DNA from: Verrucomicrobiota bacterium
Lineage (GTDB): Bacteria > Verrucomicrobiota > Verrucomicrobiia > Opitutales > UBA953
Direction of reading: 5' to 3'
Length of the DNA stretch: 27,467 bases
NCBI GenBank assembly: GCA_009917805.1
Contig: RGES01000002.1
Span: 1 to 27,467 of the forward strand
A program made the translations under genes and the position numbers. Of the stretch, positions 17,189 to 25,348 are shown piece after piece (positions within the stretch are counted from its first letter, which is position 1; every line of letters begins with the position of its first letter). Under the pieces are notes generated by a model. It was not told the origin of the DNA and made no database searches. It saw only the letters and a program-made list of their open reading frames with translations.

Positions 17189-20100
17189 ATGCTGTCGCTC
17201 CGTCATACCACCCTCGCCCTCGCGCTCTGCGCGGCCCGCTTCGCCGTCGCCGCCGACGACGCCCAGCCGACCAAGGAAGGCCTCGAGTTCTTCGAGAAGA
17301 ACGTGCGCCCGATCCTCAGCGATCGTTGCTACGAGTGCCACTCCGCCTCGAAGAATTCCTCCAAGGGCGGCCTCATCCTCGATTCGCGCGACGGCGCCTT
17401 CAAGGGCGGCGACGAAGGCCCTTCCGTGGTTCCCGGCAACCTGGAGAAGTCCCTCCTGATCAAGGCCGTCCGTTACACCGATCCCGAGTTCGCGATGCCG
17501 CCGAAGAAGACGGGCGGCAAGCTGCCTGACGAGAAGATCGCGATCCTCGAAGAGTGGGTGAAGATGGGCGCGCCGATGCCTGCCGGCGGCGCCGCCAAGC
17601 TCACCGGACTCACCGGCAAGGCCCGCGAACATTGGGCTTTCCAGCCCGTCAAGAAGCCGGCCATCCCTGAGGTGAAGAACAAGGCCTGGGTCAAGACGCC
17701 CATCGACGCGTTCATCCTCGCCAAGCTCGAAGAGAAGGGTCTCCAGCCGAATCCGGCCGCCAACCCCGAAGCCTTCCTGCGTCGCGTCTCCTACGATCTG
17801 ATCGGCCTTCCGCCCACCTCCGAACAGGTCGACGCCTTCGAGAAGGCCGTCCAGTCCGCGCAGATGGTCGACTCGATGGCCGTGCGTTCCGGCAAGCCCG
17901 CGGGCGCCGTCGAAGCCGTCTACGCGAAGCGCATCGACGAACTCCTCGCCTCGCCGCACTACGGCGAACGCTGGGCCCGTCACTGGCTCGACACCGCCCG
18001 CTACTCCGACACGCGCGGCCTCCAGGTCGACCAGGGCGACAGCCTCTTCAAGGACTATCGTTTCGCCTACGCCTGGACCTATCGCGATTACGTGATCAAC
18101 GCGCTCAACGACGACAAGCCCTACGATAAGTTCGTCGTCGAGCAGCTCGCCGCCGACCGCATCCCGGGCATCTCGCCGGACGATCCCCGCCTCGCCGCGC
18201 TCGGCTTCCTCACCGTCGGCAAGCGTTTCGACGACCCGAACGACATCATCGACGAGCGCATCGACACCACCACCAAGGCCTTCCTCGGCCTGACCGTGGC
18301 CTGCGCGCGCTGCCACGACCACAAGTTCGACCCGATCCCGATCAAGGACTACTACTCGCTGCACGGCATCTTCGCCTCGACCGTCGAGCCGCTGCATCAC
18401 CCCACGATCGCCGCCACCTCCAAGGCCGCCGCCGCCGCCCGCGCCGATTTCACCAAGCGACTCAACCAGCTTCAGGACGAGCAGGTCGCCGGCTTCTTCC
18501 GCTACATGCGTGAGACCCGCGCCCGCTACGACAAGGAGATGGCCGGCCGCCTCATGATCGCCAGCGTCCGCCGCGGCTCCGCCGAGGCCGGCGAATACTC
18601 CGACCGCTACAAGATCGACCTCACCTCCGACGTCGATTTCGCCGCGATGCGCATCCAGAAGGATTCGCCGATCACCGGTCCGTTCTACGCCGTCGCCCAG
18701 GTGCCCGTCGTCTACTTCGCCGAGCGCGCCCCGATCGCCATCAAGGAATCCCTCAACGACCCCGACCATCCGGTCAATCCGATCATCGCCGCGGCCCTCC
18801 GCGACCTGAAGCCGAAGTCGCTCCATGACGTCGCCGCCGCCTATCAGAAGGCCTACAACGACAACAAGGCCGCGATCCTCGCGCACCTCGCCCTCCTCGC
18901 CAAGCCCGGCGAAGAATGGAAGAAGACCTCCCCCGCGATCGCCCAGATGACCGGCTATCCTTGGGCCATCCCGAGCTACGACGAGATCTTCGACAACGAA
19001 GACATGATCTCGCTCTTCAGCACCCGTAAGTTCTGCGCCGACTGGCAGAACCGCCCGATCTACGGCGGCATCGGCAATCGCGCGCCCGTCGCCTACTTCC
19101 GTCACACGCGCATCAACGAACTGCGCCTCTCGCACCCCGGCGCCCCCGGCGAAGCGATGGTCGTGCAGGATTCCGAAGCCCCGAAGGACAGCTACGTGTT
19201 CAAGCGCGGCGACAAGAACAACAAGGGCGAGATCGTCCCCCGCCAGTTCCTCGACATCCTCACCCAGGGCGAGCGTCGTCCTTACGTCGACGGCAGCGGC
19301 CGCTATGAGTTCGCCCAGTCGATCGCCTCGAAGGAGAATCCGATGACCGCCCGCGTGGCCGTCAACCGCACCTGGATGAAGCACTTCATCGAAGGCTTCG
19401 TCAGCACGGTGGACGATCTCGGCAACATGTCCGAGAAGCCTTCGCACCCCGAGCTCCTCGACTACCTCGCCGCCGACTTCATGGAGAACGGCTGGACGCT
19501 GAAGCGCCTCCATCGCATGATCGTGATGAGCAACGTCTACCGCCTCGATTCCGATCCGACCGCGAATCCCCTCGTCGCCAAGAAGGGCCCCGTGGATCCG
19601 CTCAAGGTCGACGCCAGCAACCGCCTGCTCTGGCGCGGCAACCTCCGCCGTCTCGACTTCGAGTCCATCCGCGACTCGATGATCCTGCTGACCGGCAAGA
19701 TGAACACCACCGTCGGCGGCCAGCCGGCGAACATCACGGACGAGCCCTTCAGCTATCGCCGCAGCCTCTACGGCTACGTCGACCGCAGCCGTCTCAGCGA
19801 CACGCTCTCGCAGTTCGACTACGGCGACCCCGACCAGGCGAATTCGAAGCGTAACTCGACCATCGTCCCGCAGCAGGCCTTGTACTTCATGAACAACGCC
19901 CTCTCCGTCGAGGTCGCCCGCGCGGTCTCCTCCCGCAAGGACGTCGTCAACGCGATGTCCGAGGACCAGCGCATCGTCGCGATGTTCCGCTGCATGTTCC
20001 AGCGCCGTCCCTCCACCAGCGAGATCCGCGTCGCCCAGGAATTCCTGACCAAGGCCAAGATGACCGTCGCGACCGCCAACCTGCGTCCGGCCGCCAAGTC

Positions 20101-20350
20101 CGCCGTCGCCGGCACCAAGCCCGGCGCCAAGGCCGCGGCCCCGGCGCCTCGCATCCCGGCTCCGGCCGCCAAGGGCATGACCGTGAAGGCCCCCGACGGC
20201 GAAGAGAGCATGATGACCGCCGTCACCGGCGGCGGCGCCGAGAGCGTGATGCAGAACGTCGGCGAAGCCATCGCGCGCACGCCGATGACTCCGACCGAGC
20301 TGCTGGTCCAGGCGCTGCTGCTCTCGAACGAGTTCGTTTACGTCAACTGA
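17189..20350 (+). CDS. Long PSD1-type di-haem protein, copy A
   Basis: 1053 aa. A Sec signal (1-21, AVA) is followed by a PSCyt1 domain beginning GLEFFEKNVRPI with haem motif CYECH (47-51). It closes with the FAMPPKK axial-Met-like segment. DUF1549 includes FLRRVSYDLIGLPP and HYGERWARHWLDTARYSD and ends at CARCHDHKFDPIP, the second haem motif (372-376). A middle region of about 250 residues leads to DUF1553: VPRQFLDIL, GSGRYEFAQSIAS, NPMTARVAVNRTW, LRRLDFESIRDSM, VPQQALYFMNN, and LSNEFVYVN at the end. Just before that end is an Ala/Pro/Lys-rich insertion (about 964-996). Exported di-haem protein of unknown reaction. The ATG at 17189 is selected for the signal peptide; no Shine-Dalgarno. Paralogue of the next gene. 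A clear terminator follows it, although its homologue lies just downstream. Confidence 0.95.
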   Translation: MLSLRHTTLALALCAARFAVAADDAQPTKEGLEFFEKNVRPILSDRCYECHSASKNSSKGGLILDSRDGAFKGGDEGPSVVPGNLEKSLLIKAVRYTDPEFAMPPKKTGGKLPDEKIAILEEWVKMGAPMPAGGAAKLTGLTGKAREHWAFQPVKKPAIPEVKNKAWVKTPIDAFILAKLEEKGLQPNPAANPEAFLRRVSYDLIGLPPTSEQVDAFEKAVQSAQMVDSMAVRSGKPAGAVEAVYAKRIDELLASPHYGERWARHWLDTARYSDTRGLQVDQGDSLFKDYRFAYAWTYRDYVINALNDDKPYDKFVVEQLAADRIPGISPDDPRLAALGFLTVGKRFDDPNDIIDERIDTTTKAFLGLTVACARCHDHKFDPIPIKDYYSLHGIFASTVEPLHHPTIAATSKAAAAARADFTKRLNQLQDEQVAGFFRYMRETRARYDKEMAGRLMIASVRRGSAEAGEYSDRYKIDLTSDVDFAAMRIQKDSPITGPFYAVAQVPVVYFAERAPIAIKESLNDPDHPVNPIIAAALRDLKPKSLHDVAAAYQKAYNDNKAAILAHLALLAKPGEEWKKTSPAIAQMTGYPWAIPSYDEIFDNEDMISLFSTRKFCADWQNRPIYGGIGNRAPVAYFRHTRINELRLSHPGAPGEAMVVQDSEAPKDSYVFKRGDKNNKGEIVPRQFLDILTQGERRPYVDGSGRYEFAQSIASKENPMTARVAVNRTWMKHFIEGFVSTVDDLGNMSEKPSHPELLDYLAADFMENGWTLKRLHRMIVMSNVYRLDSDPTANPLVAKKGPVDPLKVDASNRLLWRGNLRRLDFESIRDSMILLTGKMNTTVGGQPANITDEPFSYRRSLYGYVDRSRLSDTLSQFDYGDPDQANSKRNSTIVPQQALYFMNNALSVEVARAVSSRKDVVNAMSEDQRIVAMFRCMFQRRPSTSEIRVAQEFLTKAKMTVATANLRPAAKSAVAGTKPGAKAAAPAPRIPAPAAKGMTVKAPDGEESMMTAVTGGGAESVMQNVGEAIARTPMTPTELLVQALLLSNEFVYVN

Positions 20351-20373
20351 GGTCGGACCCTCGGTTCTCCTCC

Positions 20374-20407
20374 GAAAGCCGGCCGCAAGGTCGGCTTTCT
20401 TGTTTTT
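20374..20407 (+). terminator. Rho-independent terminator after long PSD1 copy A
   Basis: GAAAGCCGGCC (20374-20384) pairs with GGTCGGCTTTC (20389-20399) through a GCAA tetraloop, one G-U pair included. TTGTTTTTA follows. It is 24 bases past the stop codon and should separate copy A from copy B transcriptionally. Confidence 0.85.
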
Positions 20408-20615
20408 AGGCCAAGGCGCGGGGCAGGGCGCTCCTGCGGGCGGATTTTACCAATTTTTGACAAAAAAGCCCGAAATACGCCGACCGGGGTTGAATGAGGT
20501 AATAACGATAAACAAGGGGTTGATGTCCTTCATCCTACGTTAAGAATTGATACCTAGAAGGAACCCCCGGTCGCCCCCCGACTTTCCTTACCCTTTTCCC
20601 TCCCTCGCACTCCCG
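20408..20615. other. Intergenic region between the two long PSD1 genes
   Basis: No gene is supported. It holds an AT-rich regulatory-looking stretch (20445-20560) with a 13-bp dyad at 20454-20466 containing a consensus TTGACA. AATAACGATAAAC follows at 20501-20513, and TTGATG at 20520. I could not find a TATAAT-like box at proper spacing from any of the -35-like boxes. The last 50 bases before copy B are C/T-rich with no Shine-Dalgarno. Confidence 0.4.
20454..20466. repeat. Perfect dyad enclosing TTGACA
   Basis: TTTTTG-A-CAAAAA is perfectly symmetric around position 20460 and contains TTGACA (20457-20462), a consensus -35 box on the plus strand. It lies 150 bases upstream of the second long PSD1 gene. 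An operator over a -35 is one reading; chance in an A/T-rich patch is the other. Confidence 0.4.
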
Positions 20616-23600
20616 ATGAACCGCCACCTGAACATGCTCCGTCTCCTTCCCTTGCTGACCGCCTTGGGCTCGACCGCCATGCTGCATGCGGCCGAGGCGC
20701 CGGCCGAGGCGAAGATGGATCCCGCCGGCCTGGAATTCTTCGAGAAGAACGTCCGCCCGATCTTCACCGAACGTTGCTACGAATGCCACTCCAAGGAGAA
20801 GGGCGTCTCCAAGGGCGGCCTGATCATGGATTCCCGCGCGGGCATGCTCGCCGGCGGCGACCAAGGCGCGGCCGTCGTCCCGGGCGACCTCAAGAAATCC
20901 CTGCTGATCGTCGCCGTCCATCAGACCGACCCCGAACTCTCGATGCCGCCGCGCAAGGCCGGCGCGAAGCTTTCCGCCGCGCAGATCGCGACGCTCGAGC
21001 AGTGGATCAAGATGGGCGCGCCCGCGCCCGTCGGCGCCGGCGGCGCCAAGCTCACCGGTCTTTCCGACAAGGCCCGCAGCCACTGGGCCTTCCAGCCGGT
21101 CCGCGAAGTCGCCGTGCCGACCAAGCTCAGCAACCCGGCCTGGTGCCAGAACGAGGTCGACGCCTTCGTGCTCGCGAAGCTCGACGAGAAGGGCCTCAAG
21201 CCCAGCCCCGCCACCGACGGCGAAGCGCTCCTCCGCCGTCTCTCCTATGACCTGATCGGTCTCCCGCCCACCAGCGTCGAGGTCGACGCCTTCTCCCGCG
21301 AATACGACCTCGCGCTCTCCATGGACAACCTCGCCGCCCGCAAGGGCCAGGCCGGTCGCGCCGTGAACGCCGTCGTCGAGCGCACCGTCGACCGCCTGCT
21401 CGCGTCGCCCCACTACGGCGAGCGCTGGGCCCGCCACTGGCTCGACACCGCCCGTTACTCCGACACCAAGGGACTGAAGCGCAACGGCACCATCGAGACC
21501 TTCGAGGCCTCCTGGACCTACCGCGATTACGTCATCGACGCCTTCAACACCGACAAGCCTTACGACCAGTTCATCATCGAGCAGCTCGCGGCCGACCGTC
21601 TTCCCGACCTCACGAAGGACGACCCGCGCCTCTCCGCCCTCGGCTTCATCACCGTCGGCAAGCGTTTCCAGAACAACGACGACACCATCGACGAGCGCAT
21701 CGACGCCACCACGAAGGGCTTCCTCGGCCTGACCGTCGCCTGCTCGCGCTGCCATGACCACAAGTTCGACCCGATCCCGGCGGCCGATTACTACTCCCTC
21801 CACGGCATCTTCTCCTCGGTCATCGAGCCGCAGCAGAATCCGGTCGTCCGCGACCCGCTCCTCGTCGGCAAGAACGCGCCGACCAACGCCTACCGCGCGG
21901 ACTACGAGAAGAAGCTCGCCGAGCTGATCAACACCACCGCCGGCGGCTACTATAAGCACCTCGCCGGCATGCAGGCGGCCTTCCACCGCGAGTTCGCGCC
22001 CCGCGCCCTCGCCTCCATGGTCGGCGGCTTCCGCAGCACCGCCGGCTTCGATATCCTGAAGAAGTTCGACCTCGGCCAGAGCCGCGAACTCGACCCTTCC
22101 TTCGCCGCCTCCGTCGCCCGCCCGGACCATCCGATCACCGGTCCGCTCGTCCGCCTGAAGAAGCTCAGCCCGGAAAACTTCGAGAAGCAGGCTCCTGCGG
22201 TCATCGAGGCCGCCCTCGCCGACAAGAAGACGCCGGTGAATCCGCTCGTGGCTGACGCGCTCCGCGGCCTGAAGCCGAAGTCCCTCGAGGAAGTCGCCTT
22301 CGCCTACCAGGCGATCTTCAAGAAGCACCACGACAAGATCGTCGCGCACATCCAGCTGCGCAGCCAGACGGGCCGCAAGGGCGACAAGGACGATCCCGCG
22401 GTCGCCCAGCTCGCCGCCTTCCCGTGGCCGCTGCCCAACGTCGAGGACATCTCCACCGTGTCGCTCCTCGAGCGCGTGACCGAGAGCCGCGATTTCTGCG
22501 ATTCCTGGCAGGTCCCGATCGCCTCGACCTTCGTCAACAACAACAAGCCCGCCAAGTACTTCAAGTTCGGCGAGATCAACGCGCTCGACATCACCCACCC
22601 GGGCGGCCCCGGCACCGCGATGGTGATCACCGACGTCGAGAAGCCCCGCGACAGCTACGTGTACATCCGCGGCGACCGTAACAAGCGCGGCCCCGTCGCG
22701 CCTCGCCAGTTCCTCGAGGTGCTCGCCGGCCCGGACCGCCTGCCGTTCTACGAAGGCAGCGGCCGCCGCGAACTCGCCCTCGCCATCGCGAGCCGCACCA
22801 ACCCGCTGACCTCCCGCGTCCTGGTGAACCGCCTCTGGATGCACCACTTCGGCATCGGCATCGTCACCACGCCCGACGACTTCGGCAACATGTCGGAAGC
22901 CCCCAGCCACCCTGAGCTCCTCGACTGGATGGCCACGGCCTTCGTCGAAGGCGGCTGGTCGATCAAGAAGATGCACAAGAAGATCCTGCTGTCGGCGGCC
23001 TACCGCCAGTCGGCCAATCCGAACAGCAACCCGCTCATCACCCAGAAGGCGTCGGTCGACCCGATGAAGGTCGATGCGGCCAACAAGTTCCTCTGGCACG
23101 CCAACCTCCGTCGCCTCGACTTTGAATCCATCCGCGACTCGATGCTGCTGCTCTCCGGCAAGCTCGACCGCGCCCTCGGCGGTCGCGCCGTCAACATCAC
23201 CGACGAACCTTACAGCTACCGTCGCACCATCTACGGCTTCATCGACCGCGACAAGCTGAGCGAATTCCAGTCCCAGTTCGACTTCGCCGACCCGAACATG
23301 GCCAACTCCGTCCGCGGTTCGACCATCGTCCCGCAGCAGGCGCTGTACTTCATGAACAACCCGCTGGCGGTCGAGGTCGCCCGCAACGTCAACGCGCGTC
23401 CGGAAATGGCCAAGGCCAGCTCCGACGACGAGCGCGTGACGCTGCTCTACCGCATCATGTACCAGCGCTCGCCGACCGTGCAGGAGCGCCAGATCTCCCG
23501 CGATTTCGTCGCCCGCATCGCCGGCTATATCGACGAGCCGCCCGCTTCCCCCAAGGCCGACAAGGTCGCCAAGGCCAGGGCCGAAAAGGCCAAGGCCAAG

Positions 23601-23777
23601 GCCGCCGCGGCGGCCGCCGCCGCCCCCAAGGGGCCCGAAGTGAAGATCGAAACCTCGGTCCAGGGCGGAAAAATCGTGAATAACACGGAAAAAGTGGACC
23701 GAAAGGTGCCGGCGAATCCCTGGGTCATGCTGGCCCAGTCGATGATCTGCTCCAACGAGTTCGTGTACCTGAATTGA
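20616..23777 (+). CDS. Long PSD1-type di-haem protein, copy B
   Basis: 1053 aa, exactly the length of copy A. A Sec signal ends around residue 26 (LHAAEA). The PSCyt1 domain starts GLEFFEKNVRPI with haem motif CYECH (54-58). DUF1549 contains LLRRLSYDLIGLPP and HYGERWARHWLDTARYSD, and ends at CSRCHDHKFDPIP (376-380). DUF1553 shows VAPRQFLEVL, GSGRRELALAIAS, LRRLDFESIRDSM, VPQQALYFMNN and final CSNEFVYLN. A Lys/Ala-rich insertion with a run of eight Ala (about 978-1008) sits just before that end. The middle regions (about 400-650) are less alike than the ends. Start ATG at 20616 is chosen; an in-frame Met 6 codons later is possible. No Shine-Dalgarno. The DUF1501 partner begins 68 bases downstream, so B and DUF1501 are the likelier operon. 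Confidence 0.95.
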   Translation: MNRHLNMLRLLPLLTALGSTAMLHAAEAPAEAKMDPAGLEFFEKNVRPIFTERCYECHSKEKGVSKGGLIMDSRAGMLAGGDQGAAVVPGDLKKSLLIVAVHQTDPELSMPPRKAGAKLSAAQIATLEQWIKMGAPAPVGAGGAKLTGLSDKARSHWAFQPVREVAVPTKLSNPAWCQNEVDAFVLAKLDEKGLKPSPATDGEALLRRLSYDLIGLPPTSVEVDAFSREYDLALSMDNLAARKGQAGRAVNAVVERTVDRLLASPHYGERWARHWLDTARYSDTKGLKRNGTIETFEASWTYRDYVIDAFNTDKPYDQFIIEQLAADRLPDLTKDDPRLSALGFITVGKRFQNNDDTIDERIDATTKGFLGLTVACSRCHDHKFDPIPAADYYSLHGIFSSVIEPQQNPVVRDPLLVGKNAPTNAYRADYEKKLAELINTTAGGYYKHLAGMQAAFHREFAPRALASMVGGFRSTAGFDILKKFDLGQSRELDPSFAASVARPDHPITGPLVRLKKLSPENFEKQAPAVIEAALADKKTPVNPLVADALRGLKPKSLEEVAFAYQAIFKKHHDKIVAHIQLRSQTGRKGDKDDPAVAQLAAFPWPLPNVEDISTVSLLERVTESRDFCDSWQVPIASTFVNNNKPAKYFKFGEINALDITHPGGPGTAMVITDVEKPRDSYVYIRGDRNKRGPVAPRQFLEVLAGPDRLPFYEGSGRRELALAIASRTNPLTSRVLVNRLWMHHFGIGIVTTPDDFGNMSEAPSHPELLDWMATAFVEGGWSIKKMHKKILLSAAYRQSANPNSNPLITQKASVDPMKVDAANKFLWHANLRRLDFESIRDSMLLLSGKLDRALGGRAVNITDEPYSYRRTIYGFIDRDKLSEFQSQFDFADPNMANSVRGSTIVPQQALYFMNNPLAVEVARNVNARPEMAKASSDDERVTLLYRIMYQRSPTVQERQISRDFVARIAGYIDEPPASPKADKVAKARAEKAKAKAAAAAAAAPKGPEVKIETSVQGGKIVNNTEKVDRKVPANPWVMLAQSMICSNEFVYLN

Positions 23778-23795
23778 TCACCCCAACCAATCGAG

Positions 23796-23809
23796 TTTGA
23801 ATATTCAAA
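23796..23809. repeat. Perfect 14-bp palindrome before the second DUF1501 gene
   Basis: TTTGAATATTCAAA is fully self-complementary and lies in an AT-rich 68-base gap, 36 bases before the DUF1501 start codon. It looks like a binding site for a dimeric regulator. CATATTAAA (23819-23827) nearby could serve as a -10. Confidence 0.45.
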
Positions 23810-23845
23810 ATAACCCCCCATATTAAACCTCACCAAATCCCCACC

Positions 23846-25234
23846 ATGAAAGACTCCAGCTGCGGCAATTACGTGCCGACCCCCAACTCCCGTCGCGACT
23901 TCCTTCGCCAGACCGGTCTCGGCATGGGCGCCCTCGCTTTCGGCACCATGGTCGCCGACTACATGGTCAGCGACGCGCACGCCGAGGTGATGGCCAACCT
24001 CAAGCCTCGCAAGGCCCCGCTCGCCGCCAAGGCGAAGCACGTCATCCACATCTTCGCGGGCGGCGCTCCGTCGCACCTCGACACCTTCGATCCGAAGCCG
24101 AAGATGAAGGAGCTCGCCGACATGTCCGCCTCCGGCATGAACGGCGTCCTCTTCCCGACGCCCTTCGAGTTCAAGAAGTCCGGCAAGTCCGGCCTCGAGA
24201 TCAGCGAAATCTTCCCGAAGCTCCAGGGCGTGGCCGACGAGATGTGCGTCATCCGCTCGCTGCACCAGGATCTCCCGGCCCACGGTCCGGCCGCCAAGCT
24301 GATGCACACCGGCTCGGCGATCCTCTCCAAGCCTTCCCTCGGCGCCTGGGTCCTCTACGGTCTCGGCACCGAAAGCCAGGATCTCCCCGGCTTCGTCTCC
24401 CTCGGCGGCAGCTCCGACGCCCGCGCTTCGGCCTTCCTTCCGTCCCTCTTCCAGGGCGCGAACACCTCGTTCCGTCCGGGCGCCCCGGCGAACAAGATCA
24501 TCGCCAACCTCCAGAGCGAATTCACCACGCAGGACGCGCAGCGCAAGCAGCTCGACCTCGTCCGCCAGCTGAACGAGCGCCACATGCAGACCGTCCAGAA
24601 GGACGAGCAGCTTGAGGCCCGCATCGAGTCCTTCGAGCTCGCCTTCCGCATGCAGACCGCGGCGACCGACGCCTTCGACATCTCCAAGGAGTCCGAAAAG
24701 ACCCGCGAGATGTACGGCAAGTCCGACCTCGGCGCCAAGCTCCTCTGCGCCCGACGCCTCGTCGAGCGCGGTGTCCGCTTCGTCCAGGTCGACGCCGGCG
24801 GTTGGGACCACCACACCAACCTCTTCACCTCGATCGCCCAGCGCGCCGAGAACATCGACGGCCCGGCCGCCGCCCTCATCGCCGACCTCAAGCAGCGCGG
24901 CCTCCTCGACCAGACCCTCATCATCTGGGGCGGAGAATTCGGCCGCACCCCGACCACCGCGGGCCGCGTCAACCAGGCTTCCGGTCGCGACCACCACTCC
25001 AAGGCTTTCTGCTGCTGGATGGCCGGCGGCGGCGTCAAGGGCGGCATGCACTACGGCGAGACCGACGAAATCGGCTCCCAGGTCGCCGCTGACGGCGTCG
25101 ACATCCATGACCTGCACGCGACCATCCTGCGCCTCCTCGGCTTCGATCACACGAAGCTCACGTTCCGCTACAACGGCCGCGACTTCCGCCTCACCGACAA
25201 CTTCGGCAAGGTGGTCGACAAGGTCATCGCCTAA
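23846..25234 (+). CDS. Tat-exported DUF1501 protein, canonical subtype
   Basis: 462 aa. NSRRDFLRQTG (14-24) plus a hydrophobic stretch is a twin-arginine signal ending near AHA (46). The body is DUF1501, of the alkaline-phosphatase/sulfatase superfamily. Canonical elements are HIFAGGAPSHLDTFDPKP (68-85), the Arg/His-bearing VIRSLHQDLPAHGPA, DAGGWDHH (316-323), GGEFGRTP (362-369) and GRDHHSKAFCCWMAGGGVKGG. The conserved Ser/Asp/His residues suggest a metal-dependent hydrolase site, but no activity is established for the family to my knowledge. It follows the two long PSD1 genes, the usual family pairing. Tat export implies cofactor loading in the cytoplasm, unlike its Sec-exported haem partners. 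ATG at 23846 preceded by CCCCACC, no Shine-Dalgarno. A strong terminator follows. Confidence 0.95.
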   Translation: MKDSSCGNYVPTPNSRRDFLRQTGLGMGALAFGTMVADYMVSDAHAEVMANLKPRKAPLAAKAKHVIHIFAGGAPSHLDTFDPKPKMKELADMSASGMNGVLFPTPFEFKKSGKSGLEISEIFPKLQGVADEMCVIRSLHQDLPAHGPAAKLMHTGSAILSKPSLGAWVLYGLGTESQDLPGFVSLGGSSDARASAFLPSLFQGANTSFRPGAPANKIIANLQSEFTTQDAQRKQLDLVRQLNERHMQTVQKDEQLEARIESFELAFRMQTAATDAFDISKESEKTREMYGKSDLGAKLLCARRLVERGVRFVQVDAGGWDHHTNLFTSIAQRAENIDGPAAALIADLKQRGLLDQTLIIWGGEFGRTPTTAGRVNQASGRDHHSKAFCCWMAGGGVKGGMHYGETDEIGSQVAADGVDIHDLHATILRLLGFDHTKLTFRYNGRDFRLTDNFGKVVDKVIA

Positions 25235-25256
25235 GCGACTCCGGTCGCACGAACGG

Positions 25257-25294
25257 AAGGGCGGACGCCGCGAGGCGCCCGCCCTTCTTGTTTT
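25257..25294 (+). terminator. Rho-independent terminator of the PSD1-B/DUF1501 unit
   Basis: AAGGGCGGACGCC (25257-25269) pairs with GGCGCCCGCCCTT (25274-25286) with one mismatch and a GCGA loop. CTTGTTTT follows at 25287-25294. It starts 22 bases past the DUF1501 stop codon. Confidence 0.85.
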
Positions 25295-25348
25295 CGAGGG
25301 GCCGTGGCTTGCGTCCCTCCCTCTTTGGTTTCTAATAGAAACAACCCC

